A DNA stretch of 24,712 nt, taken from contig DASXSU010000065.1 in the NCBI GenBank assembly GCA_036505795.1, positions 1-24,712 of the forward strand. The letters run 5' to 3'. Positions within the stretch are counted from its first letter, which is position 1. Every line of letters begins with the position of its first letter. The notes beneath the pieces were generated by a model, which worked only from the letters and a program-made list of their open reading frames with translations, was not told where the DNA came from and made no database searches. Origin of the DNA: NS-11 sp036505795 (lineage in GTDB: Bacteria > Nitrospirota > Nitrospiria > Nitrospirales > NS-4). Below are positions 8,544 through 15,146 of this stretch, piece by piece. The position numbers and the translations under genes were made by a program.

Positions 8544-8864
8544 CTAAAGACTGCCTTTGACAGACTGTCCTTCCGGCAGCAGCTCGAAAACTGTTATTTC
8601 CGGCGGCTCAGCCAGCAGGTCCCCGGCCTTTTTCAGCAGCGACTGGATATGTGGCGTTCCGAAATGCTTGTCGATCGCCTCCTTGGAGTTCCAGCGCTCA
8701 ATCGTGGTAAAGAGCGTCGGATCTTCGAGCGAGCGATGCAAGGCATACCGCAGGCACCCGGCTTCTGCATGCGTCGGGACCACAATCGCGCGCATTTCGC
8801 GTTCCAGATCAGCCTCGCGTCCCCGCTTCGCCTTGATCCGAGCAATGACCGTAAGTTCTGGCAT
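8544..8864 (-). CDS. ABM-domain (antibiotic biosynthesis monooxygenase-like) protein
   Basis: This 106-residue dimeric alpha-beta barrel protein of the ABM superfamily opens with PELTVIARIKAKRGREADLE. It has the family core EAGCLRYALHRSLEDPTLF, ERWNSKEAIDKHFGTPHI and a closing beta strand. Such proteins range from quinol monooxygenases to haem-degrading enzymes and many have no known substrate, so no reaction is assigned. The ATG at 8864 is chosen over the upstream ATG at 8882 because GAGGAG at 8871-8876 sits 6 nt before it. The gene lies about 96 nt downstream of purQ and 4 nt upstream of the papain-like protease. A possible switch-like leader precedes it. Confidence 0.8.
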   Translation of the reverse strand: MPELTVIARIKAKRGREADLEREMRAIVVPTHAEAGCLRYALHRSLEDPTLFTTIERWNSKEAIDKHFGTPHIQSLLKKAGDLLAEPPEITVFELLPEGQSVKGSL

Positions 8865-8891
8865 TCCCGACTCCTCTCTCATAGTAGTTGT

Positions 8892-8941
8892 GGAGGCCGA
8901 TACCGCGGAGCCTCCGATTTTTACGGTTGCCCCGGAGGCTC
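8892..8941 (-). promoter_or_regulatory. Mutually exclusive hairpins between purQ and the ABM gene
   Basis: GAGCCTCCG at 8908-8916 pairs perfectly over 9 bp with CGGAGGCTC at 8933-8941 (16-nt loop). The same central segment can instead pair over 6 bp with GGAGGC at 8892-8897. Transcribed on the minus strand, the strong hairpin would form first and could act as a terminator or processing site after purQ. No T run follows it. The alternative pairing makes an attenuator-like role possible. Confidence 0.4.
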
Positions 8942-8960
8942 GCCGAAAAAGAGACAGCGA

Positions 8961-9740
8961 CTAGGTACGCGCCGCCGGCATGGAAGTATGGCCTCCCGCC
9001 TTTACCTTGTCCAGCATTGACATGAGGATTAATTTGCCGGCGTCATTGCCGAGAATGCTTTCGGCGCAGCGTTCGGGATGCGGCATCATCCCGAGCACAT
9101 TTCCTTGGGCATTCATGATACCGGCGATGTTCTCGAGCGAGCCGTTTGGATTGCTTTCAGGACTGACCGTCCCATCGGCATTACAGTAGCGGAACAGGAT
9201 TCGCCGTTGCTCGTTCAAAGTGCGGAGGATTTCGTGGTCGGCGTAATAGTTGCCTTCGGCGTGGGCGATCGGTAGCGTCAGGACTTGGCCCTCATACAAC
9301 CCGCTTGAGAACGATGTCGCGCTGTTTTCGACGCGAACATGGACATCCCGACAGATAAAAGAGAGTCCGCGGTTTCTGAGCATCACCCCCGGCAGCAGGC
9401 CCGCTTCCAGGAGAATTTGAAAGCCGTTGCAGATTCCGAGGATCAGTCCTCCGCTTTCTGCGAACCGGACAACCGGACCCATGACCGGTGAGAATCGAGC
9501 AATGGCGCCGGTCCGAAGGTAGTCGCCGTAAGAAAACCCGCCGGGAATCACGATCGCGTCCAGTTGGGGCAGCGTCTCGGTCTTGTGCCAGATGAACTCC
9601 GCCGAGGCTCCAAGCACATGCGTGAGCGCGTGATGGCAATCCTGATCGCAGTTGGAACCGGGAAAAACCAGGATGCCGATGCGAACTGGGGTCAGAATCG
9701 ATTTTTCTCTGTTCTGTCGACCATTCATACTCTTGTCCAT
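8961..9740 (-). CDS. purQ: FGAM synthase glutaminase subunit PurQ
   Basis: PurQ releases ammonia from glutamine and passes it to PurL. The class I glutaminase triad is visible: nucleophile Cys in ILGICNGFQIL, and His-x-Glu in MMPHPERC. The family opening FPGSNCDQDC is also present. At 259 residues it is longer than a usual PurQ (about 230) because the recognisable fold starts near residue 19 (PVRIGILVFPG). No start codon lies right at that point, so translation must begin at ATG 9740 or 9728. The added N-terminus is encoded by one arm of an inverted repeat, and both possible starts lie in its loop. No ribosome site is evident. purS lies 29 nt upstream. Confidence 0.95.
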   Translation of the reverse strand: MDKSMNGRQNREKSILTPVRIGILVFPGSNCDQDCHHALTHVLGASAEFIWHKTETLPQLDAIVIPGGFSYGDYLRTGAIARFSPVMGPVVRFAESGGLILGICNGFQILLEAGLLPGVMLRNRGLSFICRDVHVRVENSATSFSSGLYEGQVLTLPIAHAEGNYYADHEILRTLNEQRRILFRYCNADGTVSPESNPNGSLENIAGIMNAQGNVLGMMPHPERCAESILGNDAGKLILMSMLDKVKAGGHTSMPAART

Positions 9741-9766
9741 TTTGGAAAAATCGACTCTGGCCCCAA
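9686..9766. repeat. Imperfect inverted repeat spanning the purQ start
   Basis: Two 21-nt arms (9686-9706 and 9746-9766) match at 18 of 21 positions when one is reverse-complemented, with a 39-nt spacer. The core on the plus strand is GGGGTCAGAATCGATTTTT in the left arm and AAAAATCGACTCTGGCCCC in the right arm. Arms of this GGGGYCAGARTCG type resemble REP-like palindromes found around REP-associated transposases in other genomes (from memory, not searched). The left arm lies inside the purQ reading frame and the right arm in the purS-purQ gap. Confidence 0.75.
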
Positions 9767-9769
9767 TTA

Positions 9770-10015
9770 TTAGCCCTGCATTATCTCGAAGCGGTAGTCT
9801 TCGATCACTGGATTCGCGAGCAGCCGATCGCCCATCGTGCGCAAGTCCGCCTCTGCCTGTGATTTCTCATTGACCTCCAGATCCAGTTCGATCAGCTTGC
9901 CGATCCGCACATCCCTGACTCCCGAATACCCCAGCGAGCCGAGTGCATGGAGCACCGCCTGTCCTTGAGGATCCAGGATTCCGCTCTTGAGGGTGACATA
10001 CACGCGTGCCTTCAT
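9770..10015 (-). CDS. purS: FGAM synthase subunit PurS
   Basis: PurS is the small structural subunit that links PurQ and PurL and channels ammonia. The 81 residues match the family in length and sequence: KARVYVTLKSGILDPQG opening, a central GYSGVRDVRIGKLIEL and a closing NPVIEDYRFEI. The ATG at 10015 overlaps the purB stop (ATGA). Its order purB-purS-purQ is the common bacterial arrangement, except that purL does not follow directly here. Confidence 0.95.
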   Translation of the reverse strand: MKARVYVTLKSGILDPQGQAVLHALGSLGYSGVRDVRIGKLIELDLEVNEKSQAEADLRTMGDRLLANPVIEDYRFEIMQG

Positions 10016-11337
10016 GAGGCGCGCTTTCCACGCTTTGCGGCCGAGGCTCCGAAGACCCGTTTGAAGATCGTGGCGACTTCCCGAGTATACGCCCTTGCGT
10101 CAAAGCAGTCGGCGATCTGCTGTGCGTTCAAATGCCGGGTGACGAATGGATTCTTCTCCACCAAATCCCGGAAGAATGCGGTGCCGTTCCAGGCCTCCAT
10201 GGCCAGTCGTTGCACCGCCTCGTACGCCTCCGCCCGTCGCGCCCCCCGACGGACCAACTCAAGCATCAGAGGTTGAGAGTAGATGACGCCGCCGGTCAGA
10301 TCCAAATTGCGCTGCATGCGGTCCGGATACACGACGAGATTGGTGACGAGCTCGGTCATGCGAGCAAGCATATAGTCGATGAGGATGGTGCTGTCCGGAA
10401 TAATGACCCGCTCTACGGAGGAGTGGCTGATGTCCCGCTCGTGCCATAGAGCAATGTTCTCCATCGCCGCGAGGCTGTTGGCGCGCACGAGCCGCGCTAA
10501 GCCACAGAGATTCTCCGAGATGATCGGATTACGTTTATGCGGCATCGCCGAAGAGCCCTTTTGCCCCGGGGTGAAGGGTTCCTCTGCCTCGAGAACTTCT
10601 GTTCGTTGAAGATGACGAACTTCCGTGGCGAACTTCTCAATGCTGCTGGCGAGCAGCGCCAGCGCGGTGAGGTATGCCGCGTGCCGGTCGCGTTGGATGA
10701 TCTGGCTTGAGGCCGGCGCCGGCGTCAAGCCCAGCCTCTTGCACACGTAGGCCTCGACATCAGGAGAAAGGTGCGCGAAGGTACCCATCGCTCCGGAGAC
10801 CTTCCCATAAGCGATGCCCCTGCGCGCCTCGTCAATCCGCTGCAGGTGGCGGCGGACTTCGTCATACCAGATCGCGAGCTTCACGCCAAAAGTGATCGGC
10901 TCGCCGTGAATCCCGTGCGAGCGCCCAATCATCATGGTGTCGCGGTGTGCGAGCGCCTGCGTGCGAAGCGCCGCCAAAAGCCTGCTGATGCCTGCCAGGA
11001 TCATATCGGCGGCTTCGACCATGAGGACAGCCAGAGAGGTATCAAGAATATCCGAGGACGTAAGTCCCATGTGCAGGTAGCGTGCAGCCGGGCCTGCCTG
11101 CTCGGAGATGGACTCAATAAAGGCGATCACGTCATGCTTGACCACCTTCTCCAGAGCCTCAATGCGTGCCGGATTGATGCGGGCCTTGGCTTTAATCTCA
11201 CGAAGCGCCGAGGCGGGTACGAGTTTCTTTTTGACGAGGGCTTCACAGACGAGCAGTTCCACGGCCAGCCACGTTTCATATTTACGCGCCGGCTCCCAAA
11301 GCTGCTTCATGGCCGGCCGGCTGTAGCGATCAATCAT
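10012..11337 (-). CDS. purB: Adenylosuccinate lyase
   Basis: PurB performs two fumarate-releasing steps of purine synthesis, on SAICAR and on adenylosuccinate. The 441-residue protein has the superfamily signature GSSAMPHKRNP, the TSSDILDT block with GLTSSDI, and the SHGIHGEP histidine region. It opens with IDRYSRPAM, as the Bacillus/archaeal-type enzymes do. The ATG at 11337 lies 9 nt after the nusB stop, with AAGG about 7 nt upstream. Its own stop overlaps purS, so it is an internal gene of the ribBA-to-purQ operon. Confidence 0.97.
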   Translation of the reverse strand: MIDRYSRPAMKQLWEPARKYETWLAVELLVCEALVKKKLVPASALREIKAKARINPARIEALEKVVKHDVIAFIESISEQAGPAARYLHMGLTSSDILDTSLAVLMVEAADMILAGISRLLAALRTQALAHRDTMMIGRSHGIHGEPITFGVKLAIWYDEVRRHLQRIDEARRGIAYGKVSGAMGTFAHLSPDVEAYVCKRLGLTPAPASSQIIQRDRHAAYLTALALLASSIEKFATEVRHLQRTEVLEAEEPFTPGQKGSSAMPHKRNPIISENLCGLARLVRANSLAAMENIALWHERDISHSSVERVIIPDSTILIDYMLARMTELVTNLVVYPDRMQRNLDLTGGVIYSQPLMLELVRRGARRAEAYEAVQRLAMEAWNGTAFFRDLVEKNPFVTRHLNAQQIADCFDARAYTREVATIFKRVFGASAAKRGKRAS

Positions 11338-11346
11338 GCGCGACCT

Positions 11347-11811
11347 TCATATCACCCCCTCTTTATGCCCCGCTTTCCCGTGGGAACTTTCCTGCGCCTT
11401 TAGCCGTAAGCTCGGCTCCTCTTTCAGCATCCGGTCCAGAATTCCGTTCACGAATGCTCCGGACTGTGCGTCGCCAAAGCGTTTGACGACATCGATCGCC
11501 TCATTCAAGGTCACGCGAGCGGGCACATCGGGCAGGTGCATGAGTTCGTAAGCGGCGGTGCGCAGCACATTGCGGTCGATGACGGCCATGCGTGAGATGG
11601 TCCAGTTCTCAGCATACCGTCCGATGAGGGCGTCAAGCTCGGCCGAACGCGCAATCACGCCTTCGATCAATGTCTCAGCGAAATGTTGCGCCTCGGGGCT
11701 CACCGGATTTTGTTTCCAGAATTCTGTGAGCCAGCCGGAGGTGCCGTGATGGATGTCCCACTGAAACAATACTTGAAGGGCGAGTTCTCTGCCCTTGTGG
11801 CGTAGACTCAT
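11347..11811 (-). CDS. nusB: Transcription antitermination factor NusB
   Basis: NusB binds boxA RNA with NusE (S10) and supports rRNA antitermination. The 154-residue, all-helical protein has the typical RHKGRELALQVLFQWDIH opening, the central ARSAELDALIGRYAENW region and the conserved DRNVLRTAAYELMHLPDVP and NEAIDVVKRFGDAQSGAFVN end. The ATG overlaps the ribH stop (ATGA). The ribH-nusB neighbourhood is common in bacteria; here purB follows. Confidence 0.96.
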   Translation of the reverse strand: MSLRHKGRELALQVLFQWDIHHGTSGWLTEFWKQNPVSPEAQHFAETLIEGVIARSAELDALIGRYAENWTISRMAVIDRNVLRTAAYELMHLPDVPARVTLNEAIDVVKRFGDAQSGAFVNGILDRMLKEEPSLRLKAQESSHGKAGHKEGVI

Positions 11812-12365
11812 GGCCGCTTCCGTCGACGGGTCCGCCCGGGGGATCCCGAAGGGCGAGCTTTTCGTCGATGCCCTGGTCGTGGTTTGATAGGCTCACCACG
11901 CATGCTGTCTAACCGTTTCATCAGATTGGCCATCTCAATGGCCGCCCTCCCCGCGTCATAGCCTTTGTTGGACCCGTCGGTCGACCGCGCCTCGGCCTGC
12001 GCTTCGGTATCGGTCGTGAGAACGCCGAAGATGACCGGAACGCCATACTCGTACGACACCCGCGCGATCCCCTGGCTGACGACGGCACTGACGTATTCGA
12101 AGTGCGGGGTTTCTCCGCGGATGACCGCTCCGAGGCACACCAGGGCGTCATAGCGGCGAGTCTTCGCAAGATGCGCGGCCACAAGCGGGATTTCAAAGGC
12201 GCCGGGGACGCAGATGACATCAACCGCATCGTCTTTTGCTCCGCCAAGGCGCAACGCCTGCAGGGCCCCTTCGAGAAGTCGCTTCGTCACCGCCTCGTTA
12301 AAGAGGCTTTGAATGACGGCAAATCTCAGGGTCGCGGCAGAACCGCCGCCGTCAATCACCTTCAT
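11808..12365 (-). CDS. ribH: 6,7-Dimethyl-8-ribityllumazine synthase with basic tail
   Basis: RibH makes the lumazine precursor of riboflavin from the RibB product and the RibD-pathway pyrimidine. Family blocks are clear: FAVIQSLFNEAVTKRLLEGA, VPGAFEIP, LGAVIRGETPHFEYV with the catalytic His (residue 88) and SNKGYDAGRAAIEMANL. The fold normally ends near residue 152 (MKRL). This protein continues for about 33 residues in a very basic Arg/Lys/Pro-rich tail (residues 153-185). The first part of that tail is encoded by a palindromic repeat (11878-11900). The tail may alter assembly of the 60-mer or bind nucleic acid; both are inference. ribBA lies 112 nt upstream. Confidence 0.95.
   Translation of the reverse strand: MKVIDGGGSAATLRFAVIQSLFNEAVTKRLLEGALQALRLGGAKDDAVDVICVPGAFEIPLVAAHLAKTRRYDALVCLGAVIRGETPHFEYVSAVVSQGIARVSYEYGVPVIFGVLTTDTEAQAEARSTDGSNKGYDAGRAAIEMANLMKRLDSMRGEPIKPRPGHRRKARPSGSPGRTRRRKRP
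11878..11900. repeat. Palindromic repeat inside the ribH 3' end
   Basis: CGTGGT at 11878-11883 and ACCACG at 11895-11900 form a perfect 6-bp inverted repeat around an 11-nt loop. The whole resembles the widespread GTGGTTCGACAAGCTCACCAC-type intergenic palindrome (recognised from memory). It lies in frame in ribH and encodes residues 156-163 of the tail. Confidence 0.65.
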
Positions 12366-12477
12366 ATAGACATGAATCTGAAACTTCGATTGTGAGGCCT
12401 GAGAAGTCCGTGTGACTTGCGGATGAACTTGTCCTACTCATGTCGTGAATATCATGAACCGCGTGACGAGCGTTGCG

Positions 12478-13692
12478 TTAGACCTTGTCAAGGAGATGGC
12501 CGAGCTTGGCTTTCTTGGTCTGAAGGTACCGGACGTTACTCGCCTGCGGCGCAATCTCAATCGGCACCCGTTCAACCACCTGCAACCCATAACCTTCCAC
12601 GCCCACGATCTTTCGCGGGTTGTTGGTGATCAGGCGGATCTTATGCAATCCTAAGGCGACCAGAATTTGTGCCCCAATACCGTAGTCGCGTAAATCCGGT
12701 TTGAACCCGAGCGCTAGATTGGCTTCGACCGTGTCCTTGCCTTCGTCCTGAAGTCGATAGGCACGGAATTTGTTCACCAAGCCGATGCCCCGTCCCTCTT
12801 GGTTGAGGTACAAGAGAACACCCTGACCTGCCTTCTCGATCATGTGCATGGCGCTGTGAAGCTGATCCCGGCAGTCACAGCGTAGCGATCCCAAAACATC
12901 CGCGGTGAGGCAGCCGGAATGCACCCGAACAAGGACTTCGTCCGCCGGCTTGATCTTGCCCTTGACGAGTGCCACATGGGCGCCATGGTCCATGTCGTTT
13001 TCATACACATGAGCCATAAACTCGCCGAAGATCGTCGGCAGCTTCGCCTGCGTGACCTCGCGCACGAAGGTCTCGCGCTGCATGCGATATTCGATCAGGT
13101 CCTTGATCGTGACCAGCTTCAGCTTATGTCGCTTGGCAATCTCCTGCAGTTGAGGGACGCGCGCCATCGTCCCATCCTCATTCATGATTTCGCAGATGAC
13201 TCCCGCGGGCTGCAGCCCTGCGAGCCGCGCAAGATCCACGGAGCCTTCGGTTTGTCCTGCGCGCTTCAGCACGCCTCCTTTGTCGGCACGAAGAGGGAAC
13301 ACGTGCCCCGGACGTGCGAGGTCCGCGGGTCGAGTTTTGGGGTCGACGGCGGTGAGGACTGTGACGGCCCGGTCCTTGGCGGAAATGCCGGTCATGACGC
13401 CTTTGCGTGCATCGATCGAGACTGTAAAGGCGGTGCCGAATGCGGCGGTGTTTTCGTTGACCATCAACGGAAGCTGAAGTTCCTCCACCCGTTCGGGCGA
13501 GAGGGCCAGACAAATGAGCCCCCGTCCGTGGGTGGCCATGAAGTTGATCGCTTGGGGAGTGACCTTCTCGGCCGCCATGACGAAGTCGCCCTCGTTTTCG
13601 CGATCCTCGTCGTCCACAAGGATCACCATCCGGCCCTGTTTCATATCCGAAATCGCGGCTTCGATGCTGTCGAATGTGACGGAACTTTCCAT
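12478..13692 (-). CDS. ribBA: Bifunctional DHBP synthase / GTP cyclohydrolase II
   Basis: The 404-residue fusion supplies both branches of riboflavin synthesis. The RibB half (about 1-205) makes 3,4-dihydroxy-2-butanone 4-phosphate from ribulose 5-phosphate and has the acidic loop DDEDRENEGDF (27-37) and DLARPGHVFPL. The RibA half (about 206-404) opens the GTP imidazole ring. Its zinc ligands C261, C272 and C274 lie in HSGCLTADVLGSLRCDC and it has the catalytic YLNQEGRGIGL. Both active sites look intact. It is the first gene of the operon; a TTGACA/TATAGT promoter ends about 27 nt upstream of its ATG. The leader is too short for an FMN riboswitch. Confidence 0.97.
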   Translation of the reverse strand: MESSVTFDSIEAAISDMKQGRMVILVDDEDRENEGDFVMAAEKVTPQAINFMATHGRGLICLALSPERVEELQLPLMVNENTAAFGTAFTVSIDARKGVMTGISAKDRAVTVLTAVDPKTRPADLARPGHVFPLRADKGGVLKRAGQTEGSVDLARLAGLQPAGVICEIMNEDGTMARVPQLQEIAKRHKLKLVTIKDLIEYRMQRETFVREVTQAKLPTIFGEFMAHVYENDMDHGAHVALVKGKIKPADEVLVRVHSGCLTADVLGSLRCDCRDQLHSAMHMIEKAGQGVLLYLNQEGRGIGLVNKFRAYRLQDEGKDTVEANLALGFKPDLRDYGIGAQILVALGLHKIRLITNNPRKIVGVEGYGLQVVERVPIEIAPQASNVRYLQTKKAKLGHLLDKV

Positions 13693-13719
13693 TCGCTACC
13701 CCGGCAAAATGCGTGATCT

Positions 13720-13749
13720 ACTATAGAGATACCGCGGCTTGGGTGTCAA
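13720..13749 (-). promoter_or_regulatory. Promoter of the ribBA-ribH-nusB-pur operon
   Basis: On the minus strand a perfect TTGACA (13749-13744) is followed after 18 nt by TATAGT (13725-13720). Transcription would start near 13713, about 20 nt before the ribBA ATG. The -35 box overlaps the last codons of the upstream NNP carrier gene. This is the best sigma-70 type match in the window. Confidence 0.65.
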
Positions 13750-14936
13750 ATGCCAGGTTCCACTCGGGCACTGTCCAGCCGGAGACAAATCTGCACTGCC
13801 GGCATCATGAGAGCGCAGAGAATCGCATACGCTGCAAAGCCGCTGGCAAACGTCCCGGTCACGCCCTTTAACACTCCCAAAACCGAGGGCAAGAGGAAAC
13901 CGCCAAGTCCTCCGGCTGCGCCAATCACGCCTGACAGCGTGCCGACCTCCTGCGGGAATTTTTGCGGGACAACCTGAAAAATGACGCCATTGCCCATACC
14001 CAGGCAACACATCGCGAGGACGATCAGAGGAAACGTAAATGGAAAAGGTGCCAACAAGGCGATCATTCCGCAGAGAAGGGCGATCAAGGGATAGAGAAGC
14101 GAAAGAACCCGGAGGCCTCCGAATCGGTCCGCGATGAAGCCACCCACCGGTCGTGAGAAGCTTCCGGCAAGCGCGCAGGCCCCTGCCGCCCACCCCGACT
14201 CTACCCGGGAGAACCCATACTGATCGAAGAAAAAGATGCTGAGATAGCTGCTGAGCCCCACGAAGCCTCCGAACGTGGTCGCATAGAACAAGCAGAACCA
14301 ATAGGTGTCCGATTCATGCAGCACCTGCCGGAGATCACGCCGGGCCTTAAGTACGGGGCGAAATGGCCCGTCGTGTGCCAGAGCCCAATAGATCGCGGCG
14401 CTCAGCATGACCACCGGGAGCATGAGACCGAAGACCGCATGCCAGCCAAATCTCTCTGCCAATAAAGGCGCAAGCGCAATGCTCACGATCGCTCCGCTGT
14501 TTGCTGACCCCGCGACGCCCATGGCCAGGCCTTGGTGCTCGATCGGATAGGCACGGCTGGCAAGCGGCAAGGCCACCGCGAAGCTGGCTCCGGCGATTCC
14601 AAGGAACAGCCCGAGTATGATCACTTCAGTAAATGAGTGAACGCCAAGCCACGCCCAGGCCAGAGGAAATACGACAAGGAGCATGCTCACCAGGCCGGTC
14701 CGGCGCGGACCAAATCGGTCGGTGGAGATTCCAACGATGATACGCATGATAGAACCGCCGAGAAGCGGAACCGCGACAATGAAGCCCTTTTGCGCCGCGC
14801 TGAGGTCAAGGTCCTGGGCAATAAATATCCCAAGCGCTCCAATCAGCACCCAGACCATAAAGCTGATTTCGAAATGCAGCCATGCAGCCAAGAGTGAGGG
14901 CCAATGCCCGCTTCGAAGGACACGTAGAATTGACAA
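13746..14936 (-). CDS. MFS nitrate/nitrite-type transporter (NNP family)
   Basis: This 396-residue carrier has about 12 hydrophobic helices. Family features include the MFS loop GISTDRFGPRRTG, the stretch SRAYPIEHQGLAMGVAGSANSGAIVS that parallels the NNP glycine-rich block, and the second block GVIGAAGGLGGFLLPSVLG near the C-terminus. These point to NarK/NasA-type nitrate or nitrite transport, although a related anion cannot be excluded. The start is TTG at 14936 and is strongly supported: GAGGAGG (14944-14950) sits 7 nt upstream. A promoter is visible at 14979-15007. The gene is divergent from the RpoH-like sigma gene and is followed 53 nt later by ribBA on the same strand. Confidence 0.82.
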   Translation of the reverse strand: MSILRVLRSGHWPSLLAAWLHFEISFMVWVLIGALGIFIAQDLDLSAAQKGFIVAVPLLGGSIMRIIVGISTDRFGPRRTGLVSMLLVVFPLAWAWLGVHSFTEVIILGLFLGIAGASFAVALPLASRAYPIEHQGLAMGVAGSANSGAIVSIALAPLLAERFGWHAVFGLMLPVVMLSAAIYWALAHDGPFRPVLKARRDLRQVLHESDTYWFCLFYATTFGGFVGLSSYLSIFFFDQYGFSRVESGWAAGACALAGSFSRPVGGFIADRFGGLRVLSLLYPLIALLCGMIALLAPFPFTFPLIVLAMCCLGMGNGVIFQVVPQKFPQEVGTLSGVIGAAGGLGGFLLPSVLGVLKGVTGTFASGFAAYAILCALMMPAVQICLRLDSARVEPGI

Positions 14937-14978
14937 TAGGGATCCTCCTCGATGAATCTGCCCGGACGATAGAGGGTC

Positions 14979-15007
14979 CTTATAGCCCAGGACGGGCGCT
15001 GCCGCAA
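14979..15007 (-). promoter_or_regulatory. Candidate promoter of the NNP carrier
   Basis: The minus strand reads TTGCGG (15007-15002), a 17-nt spacer, then TATAAG (14984-14979), about 43 nt before the TTG start. The -10 match is 5 of 6 and the -35 is weak. The 14951-15093 stretch otherwise holds only a small hairpin (CGTCGC 15035-15040 with GCGACG 15048-15053). Confidence 0.45.
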
Positions 15008-15093
15008 GGAGCGAGATGAGCAGGACCCATCTGTCGTCGCGAAGTCAGCGACGGACTCGGTTTATAAGCGCCTTTGGTAGGGAGACATGCGGT

Positions 15094-15122
15094 TTGGCTT
15101 CCAAAAATGGAGTCGCTATAAT
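15094..15122 (+). promoter_or_regulatory. Promoter of the RpoH-like sigma gene
   Basis: TTGGCT (15094-15099), a 17-nt spacer and a perfect TATAAT (15117-15122) give a predicted transcript start near 15129. That is 18 nt before the ATG at 15147. This rules against the longer reading frame that opens at 15087, whose start lies upstream of the promoter. Confidence 0.55.
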
Positions 15123-15146
15123 GGCTCCGATGGACAATGCACCAAG

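Noticed and set aside
13693..13745. FMN riboswitch upstream of ribBA
   Set aside because: The gap is only 53 nt, the predicted leader is about 20 nt, and none of the conserved RFN element is present.
13696..14301. Second minus-strand frame of 201 codons overlapping the NNP carrier
   Set aside because: It is in another frame of a well-supported transporter gene and has an Arg/Gly-rich composition without motifs.
15035..15053. Small hairpin CGTCGC/GCGACG between the divergent NNP carrier and sigma genes
   Set aside because: A 6-bp stem in GC-rich DNA is expected by chance and it has no T tract or link to a start codon.
15087..15146. Upstream extension of the RpoH-like sigma gene
   Set aside because: The longer start lies upstream of a good -35/-10 pair at 15094-15122, so it would not be on the transcript.
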